NCBI GenBank assembly: GCA_963726755.1
Contig: CAVSDB010000001.1
Span: forward strand, 1 to 64,000
DNA: 64,000 bases
Source: DATKIY01 sp963726755
Lineage (GTDB): Bacteria > Actinomycetota > Actinomycetes > JAHEKZ01
Direction of reading: 5' to 3'
Shown: in pieces, positions 17,569 through 25,796 of the stretch
Position numbering within the stretch: position 1 is the stretch's first letter
How the letters are laid out: the number at the start of each line of letters is the position of its first letter
Made by a program: the position numbers and the translations under genes
The notes under the pieces: model-generated
Told to the model about the DNA's origin: nothing
Database searches by the model: none
What the model saw: the letters and a program-made list of their open reading frames with translations, nothing else

Positions 17569-17613
17569 CTGACGTGCGAAACGATGCGCCAAGGTCGTAG
17601 TCCAGTTACAAGA

Positions 17614-17680
17614 GTGCGGAATAGTGCGCCAGCGCGAACAATTCCGCACTTCCCTACCCACCTACGTGCGGAATAGTGCG
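17614..17680. repeat. Three GTGCGGAAT elements downstream of tRNA-Thr
   Basis: GTGCGGAATAGTGCG occurs at 17614-17628 and again at 17666-17680, and its inverted half ATTCCGCAC at 17641-17649. The first and middle copies can form a hairpin with a 9 bp stem. They lie between the tRNA and the end of a convergent small gene and may serve as operators, terminators or remains of an insertion. Confidence 0.6.
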
Positions 17681-17772
17681 TTCCGACGTCCAATTTTGCA
17701 CATTTGTACCGATGGGCGGGCGCTGTGCCGCTGACGTCGGGACCGGACGCGACGCCCAGGGTCGCTTCGCGA

Positions 17773-17961
17773 CTAGTCGTCGCTGGACGCGTCGTCTTGC
17801 AGGTCTTTGAGCGCCGATTCAGTGTCTTCGAGTTCAGCTTGCGCAACCCCAAGCAGCTGGCGAAGCCCAGCTGCCCCGAACCGGTTCCGCACTTGGTCGA
17901 CGGCATTGATGATCAGGGAGTCGACTCCCACTGTCGGGTCGTCGTTTGGCTGGGGGCTCAT
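17773..17961 (-). CDS. Small conserved-looking helical protein
   Basis: 62 residues, ATG 17961. After a short polar start comes an amphipathic helical region (SLIINAVDQVRNRFGAAG, LRQLLGVAQAELEDTESAL) with an acidic tail. It lies 24 bases downstream of the metallo-beta-lactamase gene on the same strand, so it is probably the third gene of the mycothiol-dehydrogenase operon. No family name recognised. Confidence 0.5.
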   Translation of the reverse strand: MSPQPNDDPTVGVDSLIINAVDQVRNRFGAAGLRQLLGVAQAELEDTESALKDLQDDASSDD

Positions 17962-17985
17962 GTCGCTCCTGTCGCCGGTTTGGGT

Positions 17986-18615
17986 CTAGTGACCCCGACT
18001 GATCCATTCATCGAGGTGCGGCTGCTCCGCCGCAAGGCTGGTGGAGTCTCCGTGGCCAGTGTGGACCGTGGTGTCGCTGGGGAGCTCATCGAACAGGCGC
18101 CGGATGGAACTGATGATCGTTGGAAAATCCGAGAACGATCGTCCGGTGGCGCCCGGACCCCCGGCGAACAACGTGTCACCGCTGAACAGCACGCCGAGGT
18201 CTTCGGCGTACAAGCAGACCGCGCCCGGGGCATGTCCGGGAGTGTGCAGCACTCGCAGCGTCGTGCCCCCGACGACGATCTCGTCGCCTTCAGTCAGGGT
18301 GCCGTCAGGCTCTCGGGTGGTGTGGGTCAGTTGCCACACGGTTTTGTCTTCGGGGTGCAGCAGGATCGGTGCACCAGTGCGTTCTGCTAGCGCTGGGGCG
18401 ACGCGCACGTGGTCGTCGTGCGCGTGCGTGCAAACGATCGCGTTGAGGCGTCGATCGCCAATCGCTTCGATGATCGCATCGACGTCGTGTGGCGCGTCGA
18501 TGACGATGCACTCCTGGTCGTCGCCGATCAACCACACGTTGTTGTCGACGTCGAAGGTCTGACCGTCCAGCGAGAACGTTCCCGACGTGACGATGTGGTC
18601 GATGCGAGCGTTCAC
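17986..18615 (-). CDS. MBL-fold metallo-hydrolase (mycothiol-linked)
   Basis: About 209 residues from GTG 18615, which overlaps the upstream dehydrogenase stop as TAGTG. The metal site CTHAHDDHV (HxHxDH) and the further ligands in TPGHAPGA, FSGDTLF and VHTGHGDST follow the glyoxalase-II-like pattern. In mycobacteria a similar gene follows the mycothiol-dependent formaldehyde dehydrogenase gene, and the hydrolase is thought to split the acyl-mycothiol thioester product. This pairing supports the same role here, but activity is inferred. Confidence 0.9.
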   Translation of the reverse strand: MNARIDHIVTSGTFSLDGQTFDVDNNVWLIGDDQECIVIDAPHDVDAIIEAIGDRRLNAIVCTHAHDDHVRVAPALAERTGAPILLHPEDKTVWQLTHTTREPDGTLTEGDEIVVGGTTLRVLHTPGHAPGAVCLYAEDLGVLFSGDTLFAGGPGATGRSFSDFPTIISSIRRLFDELPSDTTVHTGHGDSTSLAAEQPHLDEWISRGH

Positions 18616-19697
18616 TAGAACATCACGACCGAACGAAGGACATCTCCGTGATGCATCTTTTCGAAAGCTGCCTCGACGTCGTCCAGTGCGATCTTTTCGG
18701 ACACGAACTTGTCGAGGGGGAGCCGTCCCTGCTGGAAGAGGTCGATGAGCATCGGGAAGTCGCGACTCGGCAGACAGTCGCCGTACCACGATGACTTGAG
18801 TGAACCGCCGCGTCCGAAGATGTCGATGAGTGGCGTCTCCCACTTCATGTCAGGAGTCGGCACTCCAACCAGAACCGTTGTTCCGGCCAAGTCGCGAGAG
18901 TCGTACGCCTGTTGGAAGACGGTGGGGCTACCGACTGCGTCGATCGTTACGTCGGCACCGAACTCAGTGATCTTCTTGATCGCTTCGACCGGATCCTCAT
19001 TCTTGGCATTGACGGTGTGGGTGGCGCCGAACTCCTTGGCCCACTGGAGTTTGCGGTCGTCGACGTCGACAGCAACGATCGTGCGCGCACCGGCAAGCAC
19101 TGCACCTGCGATGGCGGCGTCACCGACGCCCCCGCAACCAAAGACCGCAACGGTGTCACCGCGACTGACCTGTCCGGTATTGATCGCCGCACCGATGCCG
19201 GCCATAACTCCGCAGCCGAGCAGGCCGGCAACCTCTGGGGGTGCAGCGGCGTCGACCTTGGTGCATTGACCCGCAGCAACCAACGTCTTCTCGACGAACG
19301 CGCCGATGCCAAGTGCGGGGGAGAGTTCGGTGCCGTCGGTCAGCGTCATCTTCTGCTTCGCGTTGTGAGTGGCGAAGCAATACTGCGGACGTCCGCGGCG
19401 GCACGAGCGGCAGTCGCCGCAGACTGCTCGCCAGTTGAGGATGACGAAGTCGCCGGGCTTGACGTCGCTGACGTCGGGGCCGACAGATTCGACAACGCCC
19501 GCGGCTTCATGCCCGAGCAGGAATGGGAAGTCGTCGTTGATGCCACCTTCGCGGTAGTGGAGGTCGGTGTGACAGACCCCGCACGCCTGTATCGCAACGA
19601 CCGCTTCGCCCGGGCCGGGATCGGGGACGACAATGGTTTCGACGGTGACGGGGGCGCCTTTGCTTCGTGCGACGACGCCGCGGACCTGCTGAGCCAC
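18615..19697 (-). CDS. S-(hydroxymethyl)mycothiol dehydrogenase / S-nitrosomycothiol reductase-type alcohol dehydrogenase
   Basis: A zinc- and NAD-dependent class III-like dehydrogenase of 360 residues. GTG 19697 is chosen because GGAGG precedes it. Catalytic zinc region: ACGVCHTDLHYREGG and GHEAAGVVESVG; structural zinc loop: CGDCRSCRRGRPQYC; cofactor site: VFGCGGVGDAAIAGA. The local sequences and the MBL-hydrolase partner match the mycothiol-specific group (MscR/AdhE2 in mycobacteria), which oxidises the formaldehyde-mycothiol adduct and reduces S-nitrosomycothiol. The organism would therefore be expected to make mycothiol. Confidence 0.92.
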   Translation of the reverse strand: MAQQVRGVVARSKGAPVTVETIVVPDPGPGEAVVAIQACGVCHTDLHYREGGINDDFPFLLGHEAAGVVESVGPDVSDVKPGDFVILNWRAVCGDCRSCRRGRPQYCFATHNAKQKMTLTDGTELSPALGIGAFVEKTLVAAGQCTKVDAAAPPEVAGLLGCGVMAGIGAAINTGQVSRGDTVAVFGCGGVGDAAIAGAVLAGARTIVAVDVDDRKLQWAKEFGATHTVNAKNEDPVEAIKKITEFGADVTIDAVGSPTVFQQAYDSRDLAGTTVLVGVPTPDMKWETPLIDIFGRGGSLKSSWYGDCLPSRDFPMLIDLFQQGRLPLDKFVSEKIALDDVEAAFEKMHHGDVLRSVVMF

Positions 19698-19825
19698 ATT
19701 GACCTCCGAGTCGGGTTCCCTGACGCTAATCGTTGCCGGGCATGGTCGACAAGTTGGGGTCTGCCTTCGACACATCGTCCGATTGGCCCACGCTGCCCGT
19801 TTGCCCATTTGTCGAAGAACCCACC

Positions 19826-20941
19826 ATGAGTTCGTTGCGCAATGCCTTAGGAGCGATCGGGGTACTGGCGTGCATCGTTGCTCTGACCACTCCAACAACC
19901 GCTGGTGCGGTCGCGAGCGGTACCGCTGACCGAGCGCGGACGCTCGTTGTGCCTGAAGCGGGTTGTATCTATCACGGTGTCTACCCGGGGGGTGTCACTG
20001 GCGAGGAGGACGACATCACCTTAGGTGACGTCACGTCGTACGAGTCCGCTGCCGGACGTTCAGTGGCATGGGTCTTCTTCAGCAACAACTGGTACCGATC
20101 GAGAGACTTCCCCATCGGCAAAGCTCGCTGGATTCGCGACCACGGATCGGTCCCATTCATCAGGCTCATGCTTCGCCACAACTCGAACGAGTTGCATCCC
20201 AGCGACGGACCTGACAAGTCGTTCTCGTTACAACGCATCGCACGCGGTGACTTTGACGCCGACCTTCGGGCATGGGGTCGCACCGCAGCTCACTTCGGTA
20301 CACCGTTGCTGGCGGAGTACGGGACCGAGATGAATGGCTTCTGGTTCAGTTGGAACGCAACGCACAATGGACACAAGTCTGGGGCGGCGCTCTTCCGTCG
20401 CGCGTACCGGCACATCATCGACGTCACGCGACGTCAGGGCGCAACGAACATCTCGTGGGTCTTCCACGTCAACGACACTGATCAACCGCACAGACCATGG
20501 AACCGTCTCGAGCGCTACTACCCAGGTGATAGCTACATCGATTGGTTGTCCACCTCGGTCTACGGCTCGCTCACACCGATGGAGCACTGGAACCAGTCCT
20601 TTGCCAGCGGGATGAATCATGTCTATCCCCGACTTCGTGCGTTGGCGCCGAGCAAGCCGATCATGGTCGGCGAATTCGGTGTGACCGCCGGGAATCCGAG
20701 AGTACGTCCGACGGTGTGGGCGTCACGTGCGTTGAGCGGTTTGCTTGGCGGTGATTGGCCGAAGGTACGTGGGTTCTCATGGTGGAACGAGACGTGGGAG
20801 AACGACAACGTTGCCGCCCACGACTCCGAGCTCCGGATCCAACACATCAAGGGGATGCCTGCTCTGTTCCAGAGCTTGCTCGGAAGCAACTCGCACGTCC
20901 TGGACGCACCTGTCACGTCGGGTTCAGCCACCTGCGGGTAG
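19826..20941 (+). CDS. Secreted GH26-like glycoside hydrolase
   Basis: From ATG 19826 there is a signal peptide (LGAIGVLACIVALTTPTTAGA) and a mature domain of about 340 residues. The acid/base Glu is in LLAEYGTEMNGFWFSWN and the nucleophile Glu in KPIMVGEFGVTAG, with the spacing of GH26 (mannanases and related beta-glucanases). Aromatic residues near the second Glu (FSWWNETWEND) fit a sugar cleft. It probably cleaves a beta-mannan or mixed glucan outside the cell; the exact polymer cannot be read from sequence. Monocistronic. Confidence 0.8.
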   Translation: MSSLRNALGAIGVLACIVALTTPTTAGAVASGTADRARTLVVPEAGCIYHGVYPGGVTGEEDDITLGDVTSYESAAGRSVAWVFFSNNWYRSRDFPIGKARWIRDHGSVPFIRLMLRHNSNELHPSDGPDKSFSLQRIARGDFDADLRAWGRTAAHFGTPLLAEYGTEMNGFWFSWNATHNGHKSGAALFRRAYRHIIDVTRRQGATNISWVFHVNDTDQPHRPWNRLERYYPGDSYIDWLSTSVYGSLTPMEHWNQSFASGMNHVYPRLRALAPSKPIMVGEFGVTAGNPRVRPTVWASRALSGLLGGDWPKVRGFSWWNETWENDNVAAHDSELRIQHIKGMPALFQSLLGSNSHVLDAPVTSGSATCG

Positions 20942-20970
20942 CGGCTAGACAGCCGCGATAACGTCGGGGC

Positions 20971-21854
20971 ATGACAAGCGACGCGACGACAAAGGGCACG
21001 ACTTCCGGGTGGGGCACCCCAGACATGGTGTCCCCGTTGCGAAAGGTGCTGGTTCGCACCCCAACCACGGTCGGTGACTTCGTCGGCACCGCTCAGTGGC
21101 GCGAACCTGACCGCGAGTTGCTTCTGACGCAGCACCGGGAGTTCGTCAGCCTGCTCGAAAGCACCGGGGCAGAGGTCTTCGTCGGCTGATCCGGTCGACA
21201 ACCTCGTCGACTCGGTCTACACCCACGACCCTGCAGTGATGACCCCGTACGGCGCGATCCTGTTGCAGATGCGCAAGCCGGTGCGAGCTCCCGAGCCTGC
21301 CGCAATGCGACTGGACATGGAGCGGTTTGGCGTACCGATTCTCGGGGCGCTCACCGGCGATGCGTTCTCCGACGGCGGCGACAAGGTGTGGCTCGACGCG
21401 ACGACGCTGTCTGGTCGGACGTGGCTATCGAACCAATCAAGCAGCGCTGGATCAGTTCCGCGCACTATTGGAACCGCACGGTGTGAACGTCCTGGGATTC
21501 GACCTTCCCCACTACCTAGGACCAGACGCCGTCCTGCACTTGATGAGCGTGTTGTCGCCAATCGCGCACGACTTGGCGGCGGTCTACGAGCCGCTCGCGC
21601 CGGTGCCGTTGATCGAGTTGCTCGACGAGCGCGGCATCCGTCGTATCACCGTCGACGAGGACGAGATGCTGACGCAGGGCGCGAACATCCTGGCAGTGGC
21701 ACCGGGGGAGGTCGTGCTTGCCGCGGGAAACGACAAGGTGCGTGCGAAGTTGGACGCGGCTGGCGTCAAGGTGCATGAGTTCGCAGGGACCGAAGTGGCA
21801 GTCAAGGGTGACGGTGGACCAACGTGCCTGACGCAACCGCTGTGGCGTGAATGA
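20971..21854 (+). CDS. Dimethylargininase / amidinotransferase-fold hydrolase, two frameshifts
   Basis: Joined across breaks near 21185 and 21410, the ~290-residue product follows the DDAH family: MVSPLRKVLVRTP at the start, DSVYTHDPAVMT (substrate Asp), FSDGGDKVWLDATT, VGRGYRTNQAALDQF, catalytic His in VLHLMSVLSP and catalytic Cys in GGPTCLTQPLW near the end. Such enzymes hydrolyse methylated arginines to citrulline plus methylamine, or related guanidino compounds. The ATG of the M20 gene overlaps its stop (ATGA). Catalytic residues are intact, so the breaks look like sequence errors. Confidence 0.8.
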
Positions 21855-23121
21855 CTACCTTCACCACTGACGAACAGCGCGCGCTTAACGCGCTCGACGA
21901 ACTCGGTGAGCAGCACTGGGGAACGATGCTCACCGAACTCATCGCGATCCCTAGTGTCACCGGAACTGCGCCGGAGTCCGATGCGCAGCGGTTCGTTGCC
22001 GGTCATCTTGAACGCATCGGGTTGGACGTCGACCTTTGGTCGTGCGATGTGCCTGAGTTGCGCGCGCACCCTGACTTCCCGGGGACCGAAGCGCCGAGGG
22101 ACGAGGCGTGGGGGTTGGTCGGTGTCACGCCTGGGGCAGACGGGCACGCCTCGACTCGTACTGCAGGGGCACGTCGACGTCGTCCCGACTGGTGACCTGT
22201 CGCAGTGGGTGAATGGCGATCCGTTCACGCCGCGGATTGCCGACGGCGTGTTGTACGGACGTGGTGCGTGCGACATGAAAGCCGGTGTCGTTGCGAACAT
22301 CGTCGCGGTTGAGTCGATCCTGCGCGCGGGTGTTTCGCCACCCGGTCCGATCGCGGTGCACAGTGTCGTCAGCGAAGAGGACGGTGGGCTCGGCGCGTTC
22401 GCAACGTTGCAGCGAGGTCACATCGGAGATAACTGCGTCATCACCGAGCCGACGGGTGGGACGGTCATCACGGCTAACGGCGGCGCGCTGACGTTCGAGT
22501 TGACCGTGACTGGTCTCGCGACGCATGGCAGCACGCGGTACGAGGGGGTCAGCGCGTTCGAAGCGTTCCTGCCGGTGCATCAGGCGCTGCAGGATCTAGA
22601 GCGACGAACGCAACGTCGACGTCCCGGCGGTGATGTCGGAGTACCCGATTGCGTTCCCGCTGATGATCGGCCGCATCCAGGCGGGCGACTGGTCGAGCAG
22701 CGTCCCGGATCGACTCGTCGCCGAGGGACGGTACGGCGTCGGTCTTGGCGAGGACGTGGCCGAGGCTCGCAAGGTGTTCGAGGCGCGAGTAGCGGAGGCG
22801 TGCGCCGCCGACCCGTGGCTGCGCGATCATCCGGTTCAGGTGCGGTGGTCGGGCGGTCAGTTCGCGAGCGGTGAGTACAGCGGAGACGACGCGTTCGTCG
22901 ACACGGTCAGTCAGGCGTACGCGGACGTCACCGGGGGAAGCGCGCCACGTGAACGCGGTGCGCCGTACGGCAGCGACCTACGGCTTTACAACGCCGGTGG
23001 GATCCCGTCGCTGCACCTTGGTCCCGGTGAAGTGAAGTACGCACATTCACCACTCGAACAAGTCGAACTCTCCGACGTCCTCACCATCGCCCGCGCCCTG
23101 ATGCTGATTGCATTGCGGTAA
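21851..23121 (+). CDS. M20 family deacylase/peptidase (ArgE/DapE-like), two frameshifts
   Basis: The three stretches joined near 22130 and 22600 give about 423 residues. Metal-site motifs of the M20 family are in order: LVLQGHVDVVP (His), YGRGACDMKAG (Asp), SVVSEEDGG (catalytic Glu and ligand), ITEPT, and the late His in SLHLGPGEVKYAHSPLE. The lid domain starts around THGSTRYEGVSAFE. It would remove an acyl or amino-acid group from an N-acylated substrate. Coupled to the dimethylargininase-like gene, it may act on an acylated arginine or ornithine derivative; the substrate is inferred only from context. Confidence 0.85.
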
Positions 23122-23127
23122 GCACGG

Positions 23128-23898
23128 TCACGCTGGCGCTGCTGCTTGCTCAGTCGAGGCTGGCGCCGAGGATCGCAGGATCTTCACCAGGACGATAAAG
23201 GCCAAGATTGCGGTGGGGTAGAGCAGGAACCCTCCGATGGCAAGCGAGTCAGCGCCGGTGTTGTCGACGCCGATGGCGCCGAAGTCCCACAGCGCGTGGA
23301 TGACCATGGTTACGACCAGCAGGCCGGTGATGCGCCGCGTTACATAGAACGTGGTGCCAAGGACGAAGGCGAAGGCCATCTGTTGGACGGTGGCCCCGAT
23401 GGACTGACCGAAGAACGCGTTGATTCCGTGTAGCAGGCCGAAGGACAACGACGACAGGAGCCAGACCCAGCCCTCCGACAGGGAGCCACGGAAGCCGACG
23501 ATCATCAGACCGCGGGTGAGGAGCTCCTCAGAAAAGCCGACGAGTGCCGTACCCAGGGCAAGCAGCAGCAACGTCGAGCCGCTGGCGGCTCCGAAGTCGA
23601 TGCTGGCGACTCCGAGGAGCGCCATCACCAGCAACAGCACTGGGATGATTAGGGACCACCTCGGGCCGGCCTTGGTCTTCTCCACCATCGCGGGGCGCCA
23701 CCATCCCAGCCACGTCGTGGCGGCGGCGAGGAAGACTGCACCGACGCCAACCGGGATGACGATCCCCTTGAGGATGGTGTCGGACGAGTCCGCAACGGCG
23801 TCGTAGTCGAAACCGTTGACGACCCAGATTGCGGAAACCACAGCCACGTAGATGACTAACAGGGCCCAAGAGATGAGCGGGCGAGGCTGAACGCGCAC
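23128..23898 (-). CDS. CPBP family intramembrane metalloprotease
   Basis: 256 residues, GTG 23898 preceded by GGAG. About seven helices. The ABI/CPBP motifs are visible: GFSEELLTRG (EExxxR), SLSFGLLHGINAFFG (FxxxH) and MVIHALWDFGA (HxxxD/N). These proteins are related to CAAX prenyl proteases and bacteriocin self-immunity proteins; targets are unknown. An Ala-rich tail closes the protein. Confidence 0.9.
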   Translation of the reverse strand: MRVQPRPLISWALLVIYVAVVSAIWVVNGFDYDAVADSSDTILKGIVIPVGVGAVFLAAATTWLGWWRPAMVEKTKAGPRWSLIIPVLLLVMALLGVASIDFGAASGSTLLLLALGTALVGFSEELLTRGLMIVGFRGSLSEGWVWLLSSLSFGLLHGINAFFGQSIGATVQQMAFAFVLGTTFYVTRRITGLLVVTMVIHALWDFGAIGVDNTGADSLAIGGFLLYPTAILAFIVLVKILRSSAPASTEQAAAPA

Positions 23899-24002
23899 AC
23901 TTACTCCAAAGAATCGAGTCGGTCAAAGTTGGCAGTGAGCCTCCCACGGCCCATCGCTTGTCGCATCTCGACTACGACGCTGCGGACCAAATGCGCGTCA
24001 AC

Positions 24003-24037
24003 GGACGCTAGGGGGCAATATGTGCCCCGTAGCGTCC
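24003..24037 (-). terminator. Hairpin terminator downstream of the desaturase
   Basis: GGACGCTA/TAGCGTCC and GGGGCA/TGCCCC pair with one G-G mismatch around a five-base loop, ten bases after the desaturase stop. No long U-run follows, as is usual in high-GC actinobacteria. Confidence 0.65.
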
Positions 24038-24046
24038 AAAGTCGAG

Positions 24047-24991
24047 CTAAGACCGGGCGGCGAGGCGGGCTTTTAGGGCGTCGCGCTTCTGTTCGAAGCG
24101 GACGGCGGTCGCCTCAAGTTCGTCGAGGAACTGCGCGACCTGGTCGCGAGCTTTCTCGCCGACTGGACCGAGGTTGGTCATTTCGAAGACCTTCCAGTGA
24201 CGCAACACTGGCATGAGTACGTCGTCCTTGTGCTGCCGCAAGTCGTAGATCCCCTCGACGGCGATCTGGACGGCCTTGCGCTGGAAGCCCGGCATGCCGT
24301 AGCCCGGCATCTTGAAATCGAGAACGACGTCGCGGACCGCCTCCATCGTGGCGTCCGGCTCAACCTCGAACGCCGCCGCCATCATGTTGCGGTAGAAGAC
24401 CATGTGCAGGTTCTCGTCGAGCGCAATGCGCGCGAACATCTGCTCGGCGATCGGGTCCCCGGTAGCGCGTCCGGTGTTGCGGTGAGAGACGCGAGTCGCC
24501 AGTTCCTGGAACGACACATAAGCAAGCCCGCCAAGCATCCCCGGGTGTAGCGCGGTAAAACCCTCGCTCATGTGCGCCATGCGCAACGTCTCGAGCTCCT
24601 GCGGGTCGACCGAGCGAGTCACCGTGAGGTAGTCACGGATGACCTGCGCGTGCCGGCCCTCCTCCGCGGTCCAGCGATGCACCCACTCGCCCCACGCACC
24701 GTCACGCCCGAACTGCGTCGCGATCTCGAAGTGATAGCTCGGCAGGTTGTCCTCTGTCAGTAGGTTGACGATCAGGGACGCGCGCGCCGCCTCGGAGAAC
24801 CGTTGCTCGCTCGGGTGCCACTCTTCGCCGCCGAGGACGCCGGAGAACGTCCGACCCTCGCTCCACGGCACGTACTCATGGGGGAACCAGTTGCGGGCCT
24901 GGGTTACGTGTCGCTCGAGCTCGCGGTTGACCACGGGGTCGAGATCGATGAGCAGCCGGGTGGCGAGGGCGTCGTCGCGGTCAGCGGTCAC
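24047..24991 (-). CDS. Acyl-ACP desaturase (DesA-type, di-iron)
   Basis: Introduces a double bond into acyl-ACP using a ferritin-like di-iron centre. The 314-residue product carries the two ligand motifs: an early Glu (LLTEDNLPSYH) with TAEEGRHAQVI (EExxH), and a second pair FQELATRVSHRN and RIALDENLHMVFYRN (DExxH type). It resembles the soluble actinobacterial DesA1/DesA2 enzymes. GTG 24991 has GGAG seven bases upstream. A perfect 9+9 bp palindrome sits 24 bases ahead of the start, so it is probably under a dedicated repressor. Confidence 0.94.
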   Translation of the reverse strand: MTADRDDALATRLLIDLDPVVNRELERHVTQARNWFPHEYVPWSEGRTFSGVLGGEEWHPSEQRFSEAARASLIVNLLTEDNLPSYHFEIATQFGRDGAWGEWVHRWTAEEGRHAQVIRDYLTVTRSVDPQELETLRMAHMSEGFTALHPGMLGGLAYVSFQELATRVSHRNTGRATGDPIAEQMFARIALDENLHMVFYRNMMAAAFEVEPDATMEAVRDVVLDFKMPGYGMPGFQRKAVQIAVEGIYDLRQHKDDVLMPVLRHWKVFEMTNLGPVGEKARDQVAQFLDELEATAVRFEQKRDALKARLAARS

Positions 24992-25015
24992 GTAAGAACT
25001 CCGGGGGATCAGACG

Positions 25016-25035
25016 AACCTACGGTTCCGTAGGTT
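25016..25035. promoter_or_regulatory. Palindromic operator upstream of the desaturase
   Basis: AACCTACGG-TT-CCGTAGGTT, nine perfect base pairs each side of a two-base centre, lies between the desaturase start (24991) and its presumed promoter. TACCGTA, a related half site, follows at 25042-25048. The form is that of a TetR-family operator. Confidence 0.65.
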
Positions 25036-25098
25036 AGGAGATACCGTAGCCCAGGGACGGTCATTCTGTCGCCTCCGCCTGCGGGTACCGTCTCGCCT

Positions 25099-25473
25099 GT
25101 GAGCAGAGCGCGGCGTCCCCGATCCGTCTACGGAGTGGGGCAGGAACCCGATCCGCGGACCAGTCTGGCCAACGAACGTACGGCACTTGCTGGCCTGCGT
25201 ACGGCGCTCGGGCTAGTCGTCGCCGGAGTGGGTTTGGCGGCGATCACCCATTCGTCCCCAGACCGACAGGGCTACCGCTATGTCGCCGTAGTTTTGTGCC
25301 TGTCGGGTGCGCTGCTGTCGCTGACGACGGTCCGCCGCTGGGTCCTCGTCGAGCGAGCATTGAGATTGCACGAGCCGTTGCCCGAACCCAGCGCTCTGCC
25401 ACTCCTGGCTGTTGTTGTCTGCGTGATCGGGCTGGCAGTTGCGATCGTCCTAGCGATCGACCTGGTGGGCTGA
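25099..25473 (+). CDS. DUF202 (YidH-like) membrane protein
   Basis: 124 residues from GTG 25099. The family signature PDPRTSLANERTALAGLRTAL lies before the first helix, followed by VVAGVGLAAI, YVAVVLCLSGALLSL and the third helix ALPLLAVVVCVIGLAVAIVL. Members are small inner-membrane proteins of unknown function. It is followed by a second DUF202 gene six bases later. Confidence 0.88.
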   Translation: MSRARRPRSVYGVGQEPDPRTSLANERTALAGLRTALGLVVAGVGLAAITHSSPDRQGYRYVAVVLCLSGALLSLTTVRRWVLVERALRLHEPLPEPSALPLLAVVVCVIGLAVAIVLAIDLVG

Positions 25474-25478
25474 GGAAG

Positions 25479-25787
25479 GTGAGTGCACACCATGAGACCG
25501 GCGAGCCGGGAGTCCGTACCGCCTTGTCGTGGAGGCGCACCGGGTTCGGCTTGGTCGGCGTCTGCTTGGTCGGACTCAGGGTTGCTTACCTCGAGGAATC
25601 ACCGCTGACCGTAGGTGTCGTGGTGTTAGGCCTGATCGCTGCTCTCGCCGTTATTGGCTTTGCAGAAAGAGGGGTGGCGGCCCTTGCGATCGGCGGAAAT
25701 CGACCAGTATTTGCCCTCATCGCCGGTGCCGCCGTCGTCAGCTCCTGCCTAGCGCTGGCAGGTGTCGTGTTGTCCGCAACGGCCTAG
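25479..25787 (+). CDS. Second DUF202-type membrane protein
   Basis: 102 residues. GTG 25479 is preceded by GAGGAA. TALSWRRTGFGLVGVCLVGLR is the characteristic cytoplasmic-to-helix start of the short DUF202 group, followed by LTVGVVVLGLIAALAVIGFA and a third helix. DUF202 genes often occur as such long/short pairs in actinobacteria, which suggests a hetero-oligomer. Confidence 0.82.
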   Translation: MSAHHETGEPGVRTALSWRRTGFGLVGVCLVGLRVAYLEESPLTVGVVVLGLIAALAVIGFAERGVAALAIGGNRPVFALIAGAAVVSSCLALAGVVLSATA

Positions 25788-25796
25788 AGTGCGGAC

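Noticed and set aside
17110..17661. Leftward open frame across the tRNA
   Set aside because: Its sequence is the translated complement of tRNA-Thr and of the GNAT gene; no ribosome site and no family.
18912..19829. Rightward 305-residue frame over the mycothiol dehydrogenase
   Set aside because: It is the complement of a gene with complete zinc and NAD motifs; no homology signal of its own.
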